Below, one piece after another: positions 25,920 to 36,500 of a stretch of DNA of 64,000 nt; within the stretch, counting starts at the first letter, position 1; each line of letters starts with the position of its first letter. The position numbers and the translations under genes are program-made. Below the pieces are notes generated by a model. That model saw nothing but the letters and a program-made list of their open reading frames with translations. It made no database searches and was not told the DNA's origin. Source of the DNA: Thalassotalea nanhaiensis (lineage in GTDB: Bacteria > Pseudomonadota > Gammaproteobacteria > Enterobacterales > Alteromonadaceae); assembly GCF_031583575.1 (NCBI RefSeq), contig NZ_CP134146.1, forward strand, positions 3,844,001 through 3,908,000. The letters are read 5' to 3'.

Positions 25920-26282
25920 ATGAGTATATCAATGCGACAACAACTGAAAGAAGCGTTTAATTTAGAAATGGATAAAGCGGCTCATCTATATGAGAAAAAT
26001 GAGTTTGACTCTGCATTTGTTCACCTAGAGCGAGCTCATATTCTGGGGCAGTCTTATATTATTCCTCATACAAAATCCCACTGGTGGATGCTAAAGATTG
26101 GCTTTAAAAAGCATAAATTTAGAGACGTTTTAGGTCAGATAACAAGAATTATAGCGTCCATATTGTTTTCCAGGATTTGGGTTCCTTTAGGTAATACTGG
26201 AGGGACAAATGTTAACCCATTGAAGCCTATGCCAATTCCTGAGGATCTAAAAAACATTTTGGATGAACGACCAAAAACGTGA
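25920..26282 (+). CDS. DUF3703 family protein
   Basis: A 120-residue protein of the DUF3703 family. The characteristic blocks are FVHLERAHILGQSY (about 34-47), the HWWMLKIGFKK segment and VPLGNTGGTNVNPLKPMPIP near the C-terminus. It is often found in accessory DNA and near metal-resistance genes; biochemical function is unknown. AGG lies 6 bases before the ATG. Confidence 0.8.
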   Translation: MSISMRQQLKEAFNLEMDKAAHLYEKNEFDSAFVHLERAHILGQSYIIPHTKSHWWMLKIGFKKHKFRDVLGQITRIIASILFSRIWVPLGNTGGTNVNPLKPMPIPEDLKNILDERPKT

Positions 26283-26394
26283 TCGTATCAGTAGTATATC
26301 TATTTCAGAAAAACGCCCTCTGATAGATGCCACAGGAAATGTGTAACAAACGAATTTAAATCGCGGAACATTATGGCAATAACGGAGTAGTAAT

Positions 26395-26793
26395 ATGGAA
26401 GAAGTTACAGATTTTATATCGAGTATTGATAACGAAACCCGAAAATTAGACTCAATCGCTTTGCTAGCTATTCTGGAAAAAGTGTCAGGGTATAAGCCTT
26501 ATTTAAGTGGCAGTATTATTGGTTTTGGCAGCTACCACTATAAATATGATAGTGGGCGAGAAGGAGACTCAGCAGTCATCGCATTCTCACCGAGAAAGCA
26601 AAATTTAGTAGTTTATATAATGCCCGGCTTTGAAAAGCTAGAAAGTTTATTACAAGATTTGGGGAAACATAAACTGGGTAAATCCTGCTTGTACATTAAT
26701 AAACTTTCCGATCTCAACCTTGATATACTCGAACAGATTGCAAAATTATCAGTGCAATTTATGCAACAAAAATATAAATGTATAAATACTTAA
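26395..26793 (+). CDS. DUF1801 family protein
   Basis: A 132-residue protein of the DUF1801 (YdhG-like) family. The core GFGSYHYKYDSGREGDSAVI followed by FSPRKQNLVVYIMPGF (about residues 43-80) is distinctive for the family. Function is not known; the fold is small alpha/beta. The stop codon is followed by CAAGGCATTC. GGAG lies upstream of the ATG. Confidence 0.85.
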   Translation: MEEVTDFISSIDNETRKLDSIALLAILEKVSGYKPYLSGSIIGFGSYHYKYDSGREGDSAVIAFSPRKQNLVVYIMPGFEKLESLLQDLGKHKLGKSCLYINKLSDLNLDILEQIAKLSVQFMQQKYKCINT

Positions 26794-26865
26794 CAAGGCA
26801 TTCAAATTTACTAAATTCATTTGATTATTAGGTAAATTATGTGTTCATAAATTTTTGGAAATTAA

Positions 26866-27171
26866 ATGAATAGTAAACTAATCGTAGTACTTTCTGTTTT
26901 TGCCGTGTTGACTTTATTAGCAGGTAATACCCACCGGTATTTATCTGCTTCTTCAGATCCTTGCCAACAAGATATTTCGCATCTAAATCATGTAAATGAG
27001 TTACCTATGTTTCACTGTATAGGTCACACAGAGTTTGCCGTTGCTCCAGGTAAAAGTGGCTTGCTTCGTGTTGCTAAATGGGATCATATTCACCCTTGGA
27101 TGACTCTTGACTGGCATTTAGAGCAAGGGTTTAACAAAGAGCATGCGTTAGAGTTGATTTCACATCAATAG
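26866..27171 (+). CDS. Small secreted or membrane-anchored unknown protein
   Basis: A 101-residue protein with one N-terminal hydrophobic segment (KLIVVLSVFAVLTLLAG) that may be a signal peptide or anchor. The rest has two Cys (33 and 51) and many His and Trp residues (WDHIHPWMTLDWHLEQG). Domain and role are unrecognised. Confidence 0.55.
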   Translation: MNSKLIVVLSVFAVLTLLAGNTHRYLSASSDPCQQDISHLNHVNELPMFHCIGHTEFAVAPGKSGLLRVAKWDHIHPWMTLDWHLEQGFNKEHALELISHQ

Positions 27172-27221
27172 CAGATAATGCATCTCTAAATTTTTCAAAA
27201 TAGGTTAGCTAAGGATTTAAA

Positions 27222-27611
27222 TTGAGCAGAACTTTAATTGCAAGTACAAGCCCCTACGCATCTAAATTGGGCTTTTCCAGAGCTGTAAAAGTGGGTAATT
27301 TTATCTGTATTGGCGGCACGGCTCCTATTGATGAAAATGGAAATACCGTAGGCGTTAATGATCCTACAGCGCAAACAAGACAATGCTTTAAAACCATTAT
27401 TGCCGCGTTAGAAGAAGCTGGCGCATCATTAAATGATGTTGTTAGAACGCGAATGCTACTTACGAATATTGATATTTGGAAAGAAGTTGCCGAAGTTAGA
27501 GGCGAATACTTTAAAGACATACGCCCGGTAGATACGGTAATGGAAGTTAGCCAATTTATAAATCCAGAATGGCTCATTGAAATAGAAGTCGATGCGGTTG
27601 TAGACGATTAA
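27222..27611 (+). CDS. Rid (YjgF/YER057c/UK114) family protein without the RidA arginine
   Basis: A 129-residue protein of the Rid family. It keeps VGNFICIGGTAPID and VVRTRMLLTNI, the usual core blocks. In RidA proper the catalytic Arg lies in VEVARLP; here the aligned segment is MEVSQFIN, with Gln in place of Arg, so imine/enamine deaminase activity of RidA type is doubtful and another Rid subgroup is likely. The start is a TTG at 27222, supported by TAAGGA 7 bases upstream. Confidence 0.85.
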   Translation: MSRTLIASTSPYASKLGFSRAVKVGNFICIGGTAPIDENGNTVGVNDPTAQTRQCFKTIIAALEEAGASLNDVVRTRMLLTNIDIWKEVAEVRGEYFKDIRPVDTVMEVSQFINPEWLIEIEVDAVVDD

Positions 27612-27716
27612 TTTAAACGTTGAAAACGGATTTATCAGACACGTAATTTATGAAGTGATGAATCAATGCAGTATTAGCTATAGTAAAGTCTTACAATCAA
27701 CTAAACAGGAATTGAA

Positions 27717-27962
27717 ATGTCATTAGGAATGAGTGCGGCATGGCGTTCAATGCAACCAAAGAAAAAGCGCTGTAAGAGATGTGGCCTTTTCTACACTAAA
27801 GCATTAGGGAAATGTAATAACTGCTCACATCTGAATGAGTCACAATTGGCTCAGCTTAAAAAACAACACCAGAAGAGTCTATCTGCAAACTCTGCCTTAG
27901 GTAAAACTATGCTACTGTGTGCCGTCATTATTGGCTTACTTTTATTAGCAAGTTTTTTATAA
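27717..27962 (+). CDS. Small zinc-ribbon membrane protein
   Basis: An 81-residue protein: a basic N-terminus, a four-cysteine zinc ribbon (CKRCG at about 19-23 and CNNC at about 33-36), a short linker and a C-terminal membrane helix (TMLLCAVIIGLLLLASF). It is probably tail-anchored with the ribbon in the cytoplasm. Function is unknown. Confidence 0.65.
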   Translation: MSLGMSAAWRSMQPKKKRCKRCGLFYTKALGKCNNCSHLNESQLAQLKKQHQKSLSANSALGKTMLLCAVIIGLLLLASFL

Positions 27963-28004
27963 GCATTAAAACCTAACACCAATTACTGCTCAAGGAAGTG
28001 TCAT

Positions 28005-28550
28005 ATTAGTATTATTATTGTTTCAGATGTGTTCGGAAAAACGCCGGCACTTATTAATCTGAGTGAACAGTTAAAAGCAGACGTTATTGTCGACCCTTAC
28101 GGAGGTATAGACATGGAGTTTAACAGTGAAACCGAAGCGTATTCTCATTTTATCAAAAACGTCGGACTTGATGCGTATTTGGCAAAATTACTCAATGTGA
28201 TTGAAACAGAAGCGTCTATCTGCACGTTAATTGGATTCAGTGTTGGTGCTTCCATAGTTTGGAAAATATCTGAACAAGTTTCAACAAATAGTGTTAAACA
28301 GGCAGTTTGTTATTATGGCTCGCAAATTAGGCACTTCTCAGGTGTAAAACCACGGTTTAAAATAGAATTAGTATTTCCAAAAAGTGAGCCTGGCTTTAAT
28401 GTTTCTGCACTGCAAGCAGAGCTTGCTAAAAAGCATAATGTAAAAGCATTTAACGTCGATTACTTACATGGTTTTATGAATTATCATTCAAACAATTACA
28501 ATCATTCAGCGTATCAAGAACAAATACGTAGGCTGAATGATAGCCAATAA
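28005..28550 (+). CDS. Dienelactone hydrolase-like alpha/beta hydrolase, apparent ATT start
   Basis: A 181-residue alpha/beta-hydrolase-type protein. It has the N-terminal beta-strand (SIIIVSDVFGKTPAL), the nucleophile elbow IGFSVGAS (Ser in G-x-S-x-G) and a C-terminal FNVDYLHGF with the probable catalytic His. The first strand needs eight codons upstream of a GTG at 28029. The only start-like codon there is ATT at 28005, placed 8 bases after AAGGA. ATT starts are rare (known for infC), so this may be a real non-canonical start or a mutated ATG that lowers or abolishes expression. Starting at 28029 would remove the first strand. It is the last island gene before mrcB, convergent with it. Confidence 0.7.
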   Translation: MSIIIVSDVFGKTPALINLSEQLKADVIVDPYGGIDMEFNSETEAYSHFIKNVGLDAYLAKLLNVIETEASICTLIGFSVGASIVWKISEQVSTNSVKQAVCYYGSQIRHFSGVKPRFKIELVFPKSEPGFNVSALQAELAKKHNVKAFNVDYLHGFMNYHSNNYNHSAYQEQIRRLNDSQ

Positions 28551-28588
28551 AAATAGTAAGTTAATTAACGAATTTGAACCAGTACCTA

Positions 28589-30937
28589 CTAATCGCTATC
28601 TAATCCAAACAGTTTTTCTAACCAATTTGGTGGGTCTTTACGTTTTTCTAGACATTGATCTGAATAGAAAACGCCATCACTAATTGCCGGAAAATCTGCA
28701 ACATTAGCGCAATCACCAATTACCGCGTTACCTGTTGCCAATTCAAACGTGGTAAATTCTACGCCGTCCGGCACTAAATCGAAGCGACTATTGCTACCTT
28801 GCTTTTTAAGATAATTAGCAAAAACAGTTAACGCGCCACTGCTACCGGTTAATCCGGTAGGTAAATTATCATCACGGCCTACCCAGGTTGTTACAACACT
28901 TTCTCTATCGTAACCTACAAACCATGAATCACGGGAATCATTGCTAGTACCTGTTTTTCCGGCGAGAATTTGTTCTGGGAAGCGCCAAGCCAATGATTTA
29001 GCGGTCCCTTCTTGAGCGACCTTGGCTAAGGCATAGTCAATTAAATAAGCGCCTTGTTGCGATAACCTGACATCAACAACATTCGCTTTACTCCACAATA
29101 CATCACCTTGCGAAGACACTACTTTTATAATGGCATAAGACTTGTTATATAAGCCGCCATTGGCAATGGTGTTATACCATTGGTTCACTTCAAGGGCAGA
29201 CATGTTTATTGCGCCAAGTAACATACTAGGCACTTTCGGCACCTTCCCCTTAAAACCAAGTGTGGCAAGCGTAATAGCGACATTATCAACGCCAACTTTT
29301 AGCCCTAAATTTACTGTAGGTACGTTTAATGATTTTACTAAGCCGTCAAGTAATGGCACTTGCCCTCTAAACTTACCATCGTAATTTTTCGGCTGCCATA
29401 GCTTCCCTTTTGAGCTCTTCAATGAGATAGGTTCATCTTTTAATGGCGTTGCCAGGTTATACTGTTCAAAACGTTCAAGTGCAGCTAGATAAACTACCGG
29501 TTTAATTAACGAGCCTATCGGGCGCTTAGCATCTAATGCACGATTAAAGCCTGAATATTTGACTTCTTTGCCACCCACTACCGCTTGAATTTCGCCGGTA
29601 CGAATGTCGCTCACCAGCACCGATGCTTCAAGCTGATCATTGTCTTTAGCTTTTTCAAGGGTTGTAAGTTGTTCAATTACGGCACGTTCCGCATGAGTTT
29701 GGCGCTGTAAATCAAAACCAGTAAAAATACGAATGCCAGATTGCATAGCACTGTTAGCACCCATATTTTTCAATTCACGGCGTACCAATTGCATATAACC
29801 TGGGTAGGTTTGCTTGGCAAAGCGGCGATCTGGTCGGATATTTAATGGCGTCGATAGCGCTTGCTTGTATTGTTCGGTATCAATACTGTGGTTTTCAAAC
29901 ATCACTCTTAGTACTAGATCTCGACGCTGGATGGCACGCTCTGGTTTGCGCCATGGATCATAAAACGATGGTCCTTTAATTTGCGCGACTAATAGGGCAA
30001 CTTCAGCATTGTCTAATTGCTTTATCGGCTTACCAAAATAAAATTGAGAGGCTAAACCGACACCGTGAATACCATTAGCATAGTGCTGGCCTAAATATAC
30101 TTCATTCAAGTACGCTTCTAAAATTTGATCTTTTGAATAACGTATTTCAAGAATGATAGACATAATTGCTTCATTCACTTTTCGCCATAAAGTTTTATGA
30201 CGAGTTAAGTACATATTTTTAGCGAGTTGTTGAGTTAAGGTACTGCCACCTTGTACTGTTTGACCAGCGAGTAAATTTTTCCAAAATGCGCGTAATATCC
30301 CCGTTGGAGACAAGCCATGGTGGTGATAAAAATCTTTATCTTCAATCAGTAATAACGTATCTATAACTTGCTGTGGGATTTGGTCTAACGGAATAACCAC
30401 CCTATCTTCACCTTCAGCCGACAAAATACGATCAATTAAAATCGGCTCAAGTTTAACTTGATGAACAGGTTGATTATCTTGAACTAAGCGGAATACTTCA
30501 CCACTTTTTTTCTCTATGGTAATTAATGAGGCCGGCTCTAACCCTGAGCCAAAATCAAATTCACGTCGATAAATAATCAGTTTTGTTGATTTTCGGGTAA
30601 ATTCACCTGGAGATTTAACAATCGATACGCGTTTATAATTGAGGTGCTTTAATTCTTCTTCAAGAAAATCAAAATTAACTTTTTGATCATTAAAAATTGT
30701 TGGGACTCGAGCAAACACCTGAGCAGGAACTTGCCAGCGTTGCCCTTCAAACGTTTGTCTGACTTTACCATCTAAATAAATACTGTATAAACCAATGCTA
30801 ACAATGAAAATGATGGAAAGCTTAATTGATGTAATCGCACACCAATGAGCAAAGCCTTTATTTGGAGCTTTATTGCTTTTAGCTTTACCTTTGGTAAAAC
30901 CCTTTTCTTGTTTTTTTATTATTTTTCTAGTTGCCAT
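28589..30937 (-). CDS. mrcB: Penicillin-binding protein 1B
   Basis: A bifunctional class A PBP (782 residues) that polymerises and cross-links peptidoglycan. The cytoplasmic basic tail and membrane helix (about 31-55) precede a UB2H-like region, then the glycosyltransferase domain with EDKDFYHHHG (catalytic Glu199) and QGGSTLTQQLAKN, and the transpeptidase with SLIK (Ser476), SLN in KSLNVPT and AGKTGTSND. Length and domain order are as in E. coli PBP1B. It lies 26 bases downstream of hrpB, the same pair and order as in E. coli. Confidence 0.96.
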   Translation of the reverse strand: MATRKIIKKQEKGFTKGKAKSNKAPNKGFAHWCAITSIKLSIIFIVSIGLYSIYLDGKVRQTFEGQRWQVPAQVFARVPTIFNDQKVNFDFLEEELKHLNYKRVSIVKSPGEFTRKSTKLIIYRREFDFGSGLEPASLITIEKKSGEVFRLVQDNQPVHQVKLEPILIDRILSAEGEDRVVIPLDQIPQQVIDTLLLIEDKDFYHHHGLSPTGILRAFWKNLLAGQTVQGGSTLTQQLAKNMYLTRHKTLWRKVNEAIMSIILEIRYSKDQILEAYLNEVYLGQHYANGIHGVGLASQFYFGKPIKQLDNAEVALLVAQIKGPSFYDPWRKPERAIQRRDLVLRVMFENHSIDTEQYKQALSTPLNIRPDRRFAKQTYPGYMQLVRRELKNMGANSAMQSGIRIFTGFDLQRQTHAERAVIEQLTTLEKAKDNDQLEASVLVSDIRTGEIQAVVGGKEVKYSGFNRALDAKRPIGSLIKPVVYLAALERFEQYNLATPLKDEPISLKSSKGKLWQPKNYDGKFRGQVPLLDGLVKSLNVPTVNLGLKVGVDNVAITLATLGFKGKVPKVPSMLLGAINMSALEVNQWYNTIANGGLYNKSYAIIKVVSSQGDVLWSKANVVDVRLSQQGAYLIDYALAKVAQEGTAKSLAWRFPEQILAGKTGTSNDSRDSWFVGYDRESVVTTWVGRDDNLPTGLTGSSGALTVFANYLKKQGSNSRFDLVPDGVEFTTFELATGNAVIGDCANVADFPAISDGVFYSDQCLEKRKDPPNWLEKLFGLDSD

Positions 30938-30963
30938 CGTCGGTATGTATTATTGCCGCTTAA

Positions 30964-33513
30964 TTATTTATTGGTTAAATGCTTTTTCAATTTTGTTGTT
31001 GCTTGCGCATTAGCCGGATCGTCAGGCCAAAAATGTTTCGGGTAGTTGGCTTTCATATCTTTTTGCACATCCTTGTAGCTACCCTGCCAAAACCTTGCTA
31101 AGTCTTGCGTTACCTGTATTGGCCTTTTAGCCGGGGAGAGTAATTCTAATAATACCGCAACTTGCCCATTAGCAACATAGGGTGAGCTACTTAAACCATA
31201 CACTTGTTGCATAGGTAAAGCCAACTTTGGCTGAGGTTGTTCACTATACTGATAAGTGAATTCTCTGCCTACCGGGCTAGTGTAGCTTTTAGGTGCCCAT
31301 TGTTTAACTAAATTTTGCTGTTCAAAATCTAATGAATTATTCAATATTTCTTTAAAATCAAGTTTTTGCAATGCCGATAACTTCTTTACATCAAACACAT
31401 AAGGAGCAAGCCATGCTTCTAATGCATCTGTTAAGCCTTGCTCAGAAAAGTCAGGCAGATTCAGCTCACTGCAATAGCTGTTAAGCCAGCGTACGCGGGT
31501 AATGAAGTTTTCGGTGTAGTTATTAAATTTTAATACGGACAAACCTTTTTGACGAATAAAGTCGCACCATAATGCAGTTAACGTTTCGCTATTTATCGCC
31601 GTTTTTGTCCGCTCTTGTTTGAGCGTTAAGTTAAATAGACGGGTTTGTTTTTCACTGGAAATTTTTTGTTGTTTATCATCATAATTCAGCACATCAATAG
31701 TAGCAATATGCGAATTAAAATACTGATAAATATACTGTTCTTCAATTGTTGAAGCTAATGTGATTTGTAACTTCTGTTGATAGCTATGCAGCTTGGCACA
31801 CACTAGGTACGGTTCACCATTTAATTTATCATTATTAGCTAACTCAGCGCCTTTGCCATTAGCACACAAATAACTGCCTAAGGATTTTCGAGCCATCGCT
31901 ATTCGCTCAGGATAGGCAAACGCGAGTAATAATCCACAGAACTCCATGGGCCAGTCGTTCTCATTTACACTCAATGAAAACTTAGTTGCGCTAATATTGT
32001 TCAACTTTTTAGCCAGGCTTTGTGCTTGTTTAATAATGCGATATTCAATGCCTGTCGGCTTATTTTTGCTGCTATTAGAAAGTTGATATAAGCGAGCTTG
32101 AATATCACAGTGTTCATTAGCTCTGTCGCGGTTGAAAATATCACGCTCTTCAAGCATCGCTGCCAATATACACGCCAGCGATAAGCAGTGCTTAGCGTGA
32201 GTATTATCTGCAACGACATCTAATGCTTTAATCATCATATGGGCAAACCTTGGGTGGCAAGGAAAATTCGCCACCAATTGCCCATGTTTCGTTAACCTAT
32301 TTTTGCTATCGACGATGTCCAGCGCTTGCAACGATTGCCAGTTTTGTTGCTCTCGCGAATTAACCGGCAATTCAAGAAAGCTCAATTGTTTAAATTGACT
32401 TACCCCCCAATTCGCCACATCTATGGTTAATGGTAATAAATCCGCTTGGCTTATCTCACTGGCTGCGTGTTCAGATCGGCGTTGAAAATCATCATTTGCA
32501 TATAGTCGTATACATTTGCCCGCTTGTACACGACCCGCTCGGCCCGCTCGCTGTATTGCCGATGCTTTGCTAATTTTTTGCATCGTTAATTCATTAATTA
32601 AACTGTCATGATTAAAGCGTGCGACCTTTTCATAACCGCTATCAATCACCATTGAAATACCATCTATGGTTAACGACGTTTCGGCAATATTGGTTGCCAA
32701 CACCAATTTTCGCCGCCCAGATATTGCCGGATTAATTGCTTGTTGTTGTTGCTTAATATCTAAGTCGCCATACAAGGCAAACAAATCGACATCGGCAGGT
32801 AGCTGTTCAATTAAGGCATTGTAAATAAAGCGAATATCTGCAGTGCCTGGCAAGAAAACTAAAATAGAGCCGACTTCATTGACAGTATGTTGACGTATTA
32901 CACTTATTGCATGTTGGCGCCAATTACGTTCAATATTTGGCGCTTGATAGCTCACTTCAATTGGAAAACTGCGGCCTTCACAACCAAGTACTTTAGCATC
33001 AGGTAAAAATCGAGCGAGGTAGTCATTATCTAACGTGGCAGACATTAACAACAGCTGTAAATCGTCACGAAGACCTTGTTGAATATCTAATGCTAAGGCA
33101 AAGGCTAAATCAGCATGAATTGAGCGTTCATGAAACTCATCAAAAATAATCAAGCCAACATCAGCAAGTTCATTATCAGCTTGAATGAGTCGAGTCAGTA
33201 TACCTTCGGTCACCACTTCTAACCGAGTATGTTTAGATACCTTGGTATCATTACGCATACGATACCCTACAGTTTCTCCAACGTTCTCATCTAGTTGTCC
33301 AGCCAACCGATTTGCCACTGATTTAGCTGCAATGCGGCGCGGTTGCAGCATAATGATTTTTTTCTGTTTGAATAAATCAGCTTCTAATAGCCATAAAGGC
33401 AGTTGCGTTGATTTGCCTGCTCCGGGCGGAGCAGACAATATGATAGCCGGATAAGTTTCTAGTGCCGTTAGCATTGGAGATTTTACGGTTTGAATCGGTA
33501 ATACTGTATTCAT
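30964..33513 (-). CDS. hrpB: ATP-dependent helicase HrpB
   Basis: An 849-residue DEAH-family RNA helicase. Walker A is GAGKST (31-36), the motif II box is DEFH (125-128), motif III is SAT in LLLMSATLDND, and the second RecA half carries QRAGRAGR (motif VI). The C-terminal HrpB-specific region follows. Its exact role in bacteria is still unclear. It is adjacent to mrcB as in E. coli, and the promoter presumably lies in the 67 bases separating it from the RND gene. Confidence 0.95.
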   Translation of the reverse strand: MNTVLPIQTVKSPMLTALETYPAIILSAPPGAGKSTQLPLWLLEADLFKQKKIIMLQPRRIAAKSVANRLAGQLDENVGETVGYRMRNDTKVSKHTRLEVVTEGILTRLIQADNELADVGLIIFDEFHERSIHADLAFALALDIQQGLRDDLQLLLMSATLDNDYLARFLPDAKVLGCEGRSFPIEVSYQAPNIERNWRQHAISVIRQHTVNEVGSILVFLPGTADIRFIYNALIEQLPADVDLFALYGDLDIKQQQQAINPAISGRRKLVLATNIAETSLTIDGISMVIDSGYEKVARFNHDSLINELTMQKISKASAIQRAGRAGRVQAGKCIRLYANDDFQRRSEHAASEISQADLLPLTIDVANWGVSQFKQLSFLELPVNSREQQNWQSLQALDIVDSKNRLTKHGQLVANFPCHPRFAHMMIKALDVVADNTHAKHCLSLACILAAMLEERDIFNRDRANEHCDIQARLYQLSNSSKNKPTGIEYRIIKQAQSLAKKLNNISATKFSLSVNENDWPMEFCGLLLAFAYPERIAMARKSLGSYLCANGKGAELANNDKLNGEPYLVCAKLHSYQQKLQITLASTIEEQYIYQYFNSHIATIDVLNYDDKQQKISSEKQTRLFNLTLKQERTKTAINSETLTALWCDFIRQKGLSVLKFNNYTENFITRVRWLNSYCSELNLPDFSEQGLTDALEAWLAPYVFDVKKLSALQKLDFKEILNNSLDFEQQNLVKQWAPKSYTSPVGREFTYQYSEQPQPKLALPMQQVYGLSSSPYVANGQVAVLLELLSPAKRPIQVTQDLARFWQGSYKDVQKDMKANYPKHFWPDDPANAQATTKLKKHLTNK

Positions 33514-33580
33514 ATTAGGCTAATATACAAGAGCTAGGCTCTGGTATATTTTGATAAAACGTAAATTATTAATGCGTTAT

Positions 33581-36500
33581 TTATACCACAGTTTTCATTG
33601 CTAATTCAGCAGTATTTCCAACTTCACTGTCCAGTGGTTGCTTATCCTTATTGAACACAATGTATAAAGAAGGCAAAACTAATAAGCAGACAATAGTTGT
33701 GAATAAAATCCCAAAACCTAACGACACGGCCATTGGCACAACAAATTGCGCTTGTCGTGAGGTTTCAAATACCATAGGAGCTAAACCACCAAATGTAGTC
33801 AATGTGGTAAGGATTATCGGTCGAAAGCGACGCTGACACGCAAGAGTGATTGCCTGCAAGGAACTAACTCCTTGTGCCGTTTTTTTATTGGCATACTCAA
33901 CTAAAATCAAACTGTCGTTAACAACAACCCCGGCAAGTGCCAGCATGCCCATTAAACTAACCACACTCAAACTAAGCCCTAAAACCATATGACCTAATAT
34001 GGCGCCTATCGCACCAAAGGGGATAACAGCCATAATGAGTAACGGTTGGGCATAACTTTTAAACGCAATAGCCAATAAAATATATATCGCAGCTAATGCA
34101 AAACCAGTACCTAACTCTAAACTCGACACGCTTTCTGCTATTTGTTCTTGGTTACCACCAAAATGAACTGTTAAGCCTGGGTAGCGACCTTCTAACTCGG
34201 TTACTAAATGCGCGTGAACAGCTTGTGTTACCGCAGGTATGGCCTCTTCAGGTAACACTTCGGCGCCAACGGTTTCGATACGTTGTCCTTTGCGTCGATT
34301 TATTCTTGAAGGTGCTAATACTTTTTCAATGGTCGCGACACTCCCTAAAGGCGCATAACCGCCACCTTTAGTATGTATAAGCAAACTTTCAATGTTGTTA
34401 GCAACCTCTCGTTCCTCTCTAGGTAAGCGTACCAAGGTAGTTACTTCGTTTCTCAGGCGGTGTTGTCTTTGCGCTCTTGCACCATATAGTGATGCGCGCA
34501 TTTGTGCCGCTAAATCAGCTGCATCTAATCCTAACGAACGTCCATTTTCATTGAGTTTTAATTTCCATTCTGGCTTACCTTCTTCCATGGAGTTGACGGT
34601 AGCAACAACATTGTCTATCCCTTCAAAAAATAAAGCAGCATCTTGCGTTGCAGCAAGTAACACATCGGCGTCACTATGACGCAACTCTATGGTTACCGAA
34701 GTAGCGGCTACTGCGCTACTACCACGACGAGCACCACTAAAGCGTAACTTACCTTTTTTATTAAGTTCGGCAGAGCTTTCTCGCCACCACATGCGAACCT
34801 GCTCGGTACTAACGTCTCGTTCTTCACTCTCAACCAACAGTAAGCTCACTTCTACCCCAGTATCGATGATAATACTGCGAGTGCTAACCAATATATCTTC
34901 CGCGTCATGCCGTTTTAGCATTTCTTGGCTGCTTCTTTCTAATATATCCCTCAGTTTTATTGCTTGTTCAAGAGGTTCACTCTCTGATATTTCAAAGCTG
35001 GCTTTAACCCAGCGACCATCCATTTTAGGGTATAAACCAAAGCCCATTTTGCCACTAAATGCATAAGCCATAACTAACACAAAACATAAAACAGCAATGG
35101 CTAACGTTAAACTTGGCCAAGCTAAACACTTCTTTAATAACGGCGTATAATAATGAGAAATGAGCTTTTGTAAGCCTTTATCACAGTGCTTTTGCAGCGC
35201 CTTAAATTTGGCGGTAATTACATTGGGTTTCTTTTCTTTTATGTTTGCAAGATGCGCCGGCAAAATAAATAACGCTTCAACCCAAGAAACAACAAAACAA
35301 AGCACGACCACTACCGGTATTGCCCCGAACAATAACTTCATAAAACCAGGCAATAACAACAAGGGCAAGAAGGCAACAATGTTGGTTAAAATGGCAAAGG
35401 TTAAGGGTTTAGCAACTTCTTTGGCGCCCAGAATGGCAGCATCGGAATAGGACATTCCCTCTTCCATATGGGCATAAATATTTTCACCGGCAATAATAGC
35501 GTCATCAACCACAATACCGAGTGCAATAATAAAACCAAACATCGACACCATATTGATCGAAACATCAAAACTCGGCATTAATAAAATAGCACCTAAAAAA
35601 GCGCTTGGTATACCTGCAACAACCCAAAAGGCTAATTTGAACTCTAAAAATAGGCTCATTAAAATTAGAACTAGCAATAGTCCCATAAACGCATTATTAA
35701 GTAATAATCCCAAACGCTTTTGATAATTTGTCGCATCATCATCAACAATAGAAAGGCCAGCATTAGGGGGGAGCATAGCCTCGAGTTCAGGCCACATACT
35801 TTTTACTGAATCAGCAATGTCGCTAGGGCTTTGATCACCTACGCGGTAAATATTTAATCTCGCCGATAACTGTTTATTATATGTGACTAAATAGCGCTCA
35901 TCCGCAAAGCCTTCGCTAACTTGTGCGATATCACCTAGTACTAATTGGTCACCCTGCTCTGATGATAATAAAGGCATTTTTTCGAGTTCGTCAGCCCAAT
36001 AAGTCCGTTCATCAATAGATAATAAAATATCACCATTATCCGCTTTAATTTTTCCTGCTGATTGCTCAATAACGCCACGTTTAATTTTAGATGACACTTG
36101 CGATAGCGTTAAATTATAGGCTTGCAGTGTACTTTGCGGTATTTCAACATGTATCTCTTCACGAGGAATACCACTTAATTTAACTTGAGAAATATAAGGA
36201 GATTGTAAAATACGATCGCGTATTTGTTCAGCCACTCTCTTAACATTGAATTTATCAAGATCAGCATGGACAACAATCTCCATCACATCGATGATGCGTT
36301 TTCCTAAATTTACTTTAGGACGTTCCATTCCCGATGGAAACGATGAAATACGATTTACCGCCTGCTGTGCGTCTTGATACACTTGTTGAGCGTCTGCACC
36401 AGCCTCAAGCTCGCCCTTAATTCGAACCCATCCTGCGAATATTGAGGTTCGTATACTTCGTATACCCGATAAGCTATCAAGGGAGTCTTCAATGGGGACA

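Noticed and set aside
25730-26825. TAACAA-type sequences after several stop codons (25733, about 26345, 26791), reminiscent of integron cassettes
   Set aside because: No complete attC with paired core sites, no GTTRRRY partner sites at cassette ends and no integron integrase were found. The cargo resembles cassette genes, but the recombination sites do not.
34096-35450. Several plus-strand frames inside the second RND pump gene
   Set aside because: Antisense shadows of a gene with continuous homology over 1038 residues.
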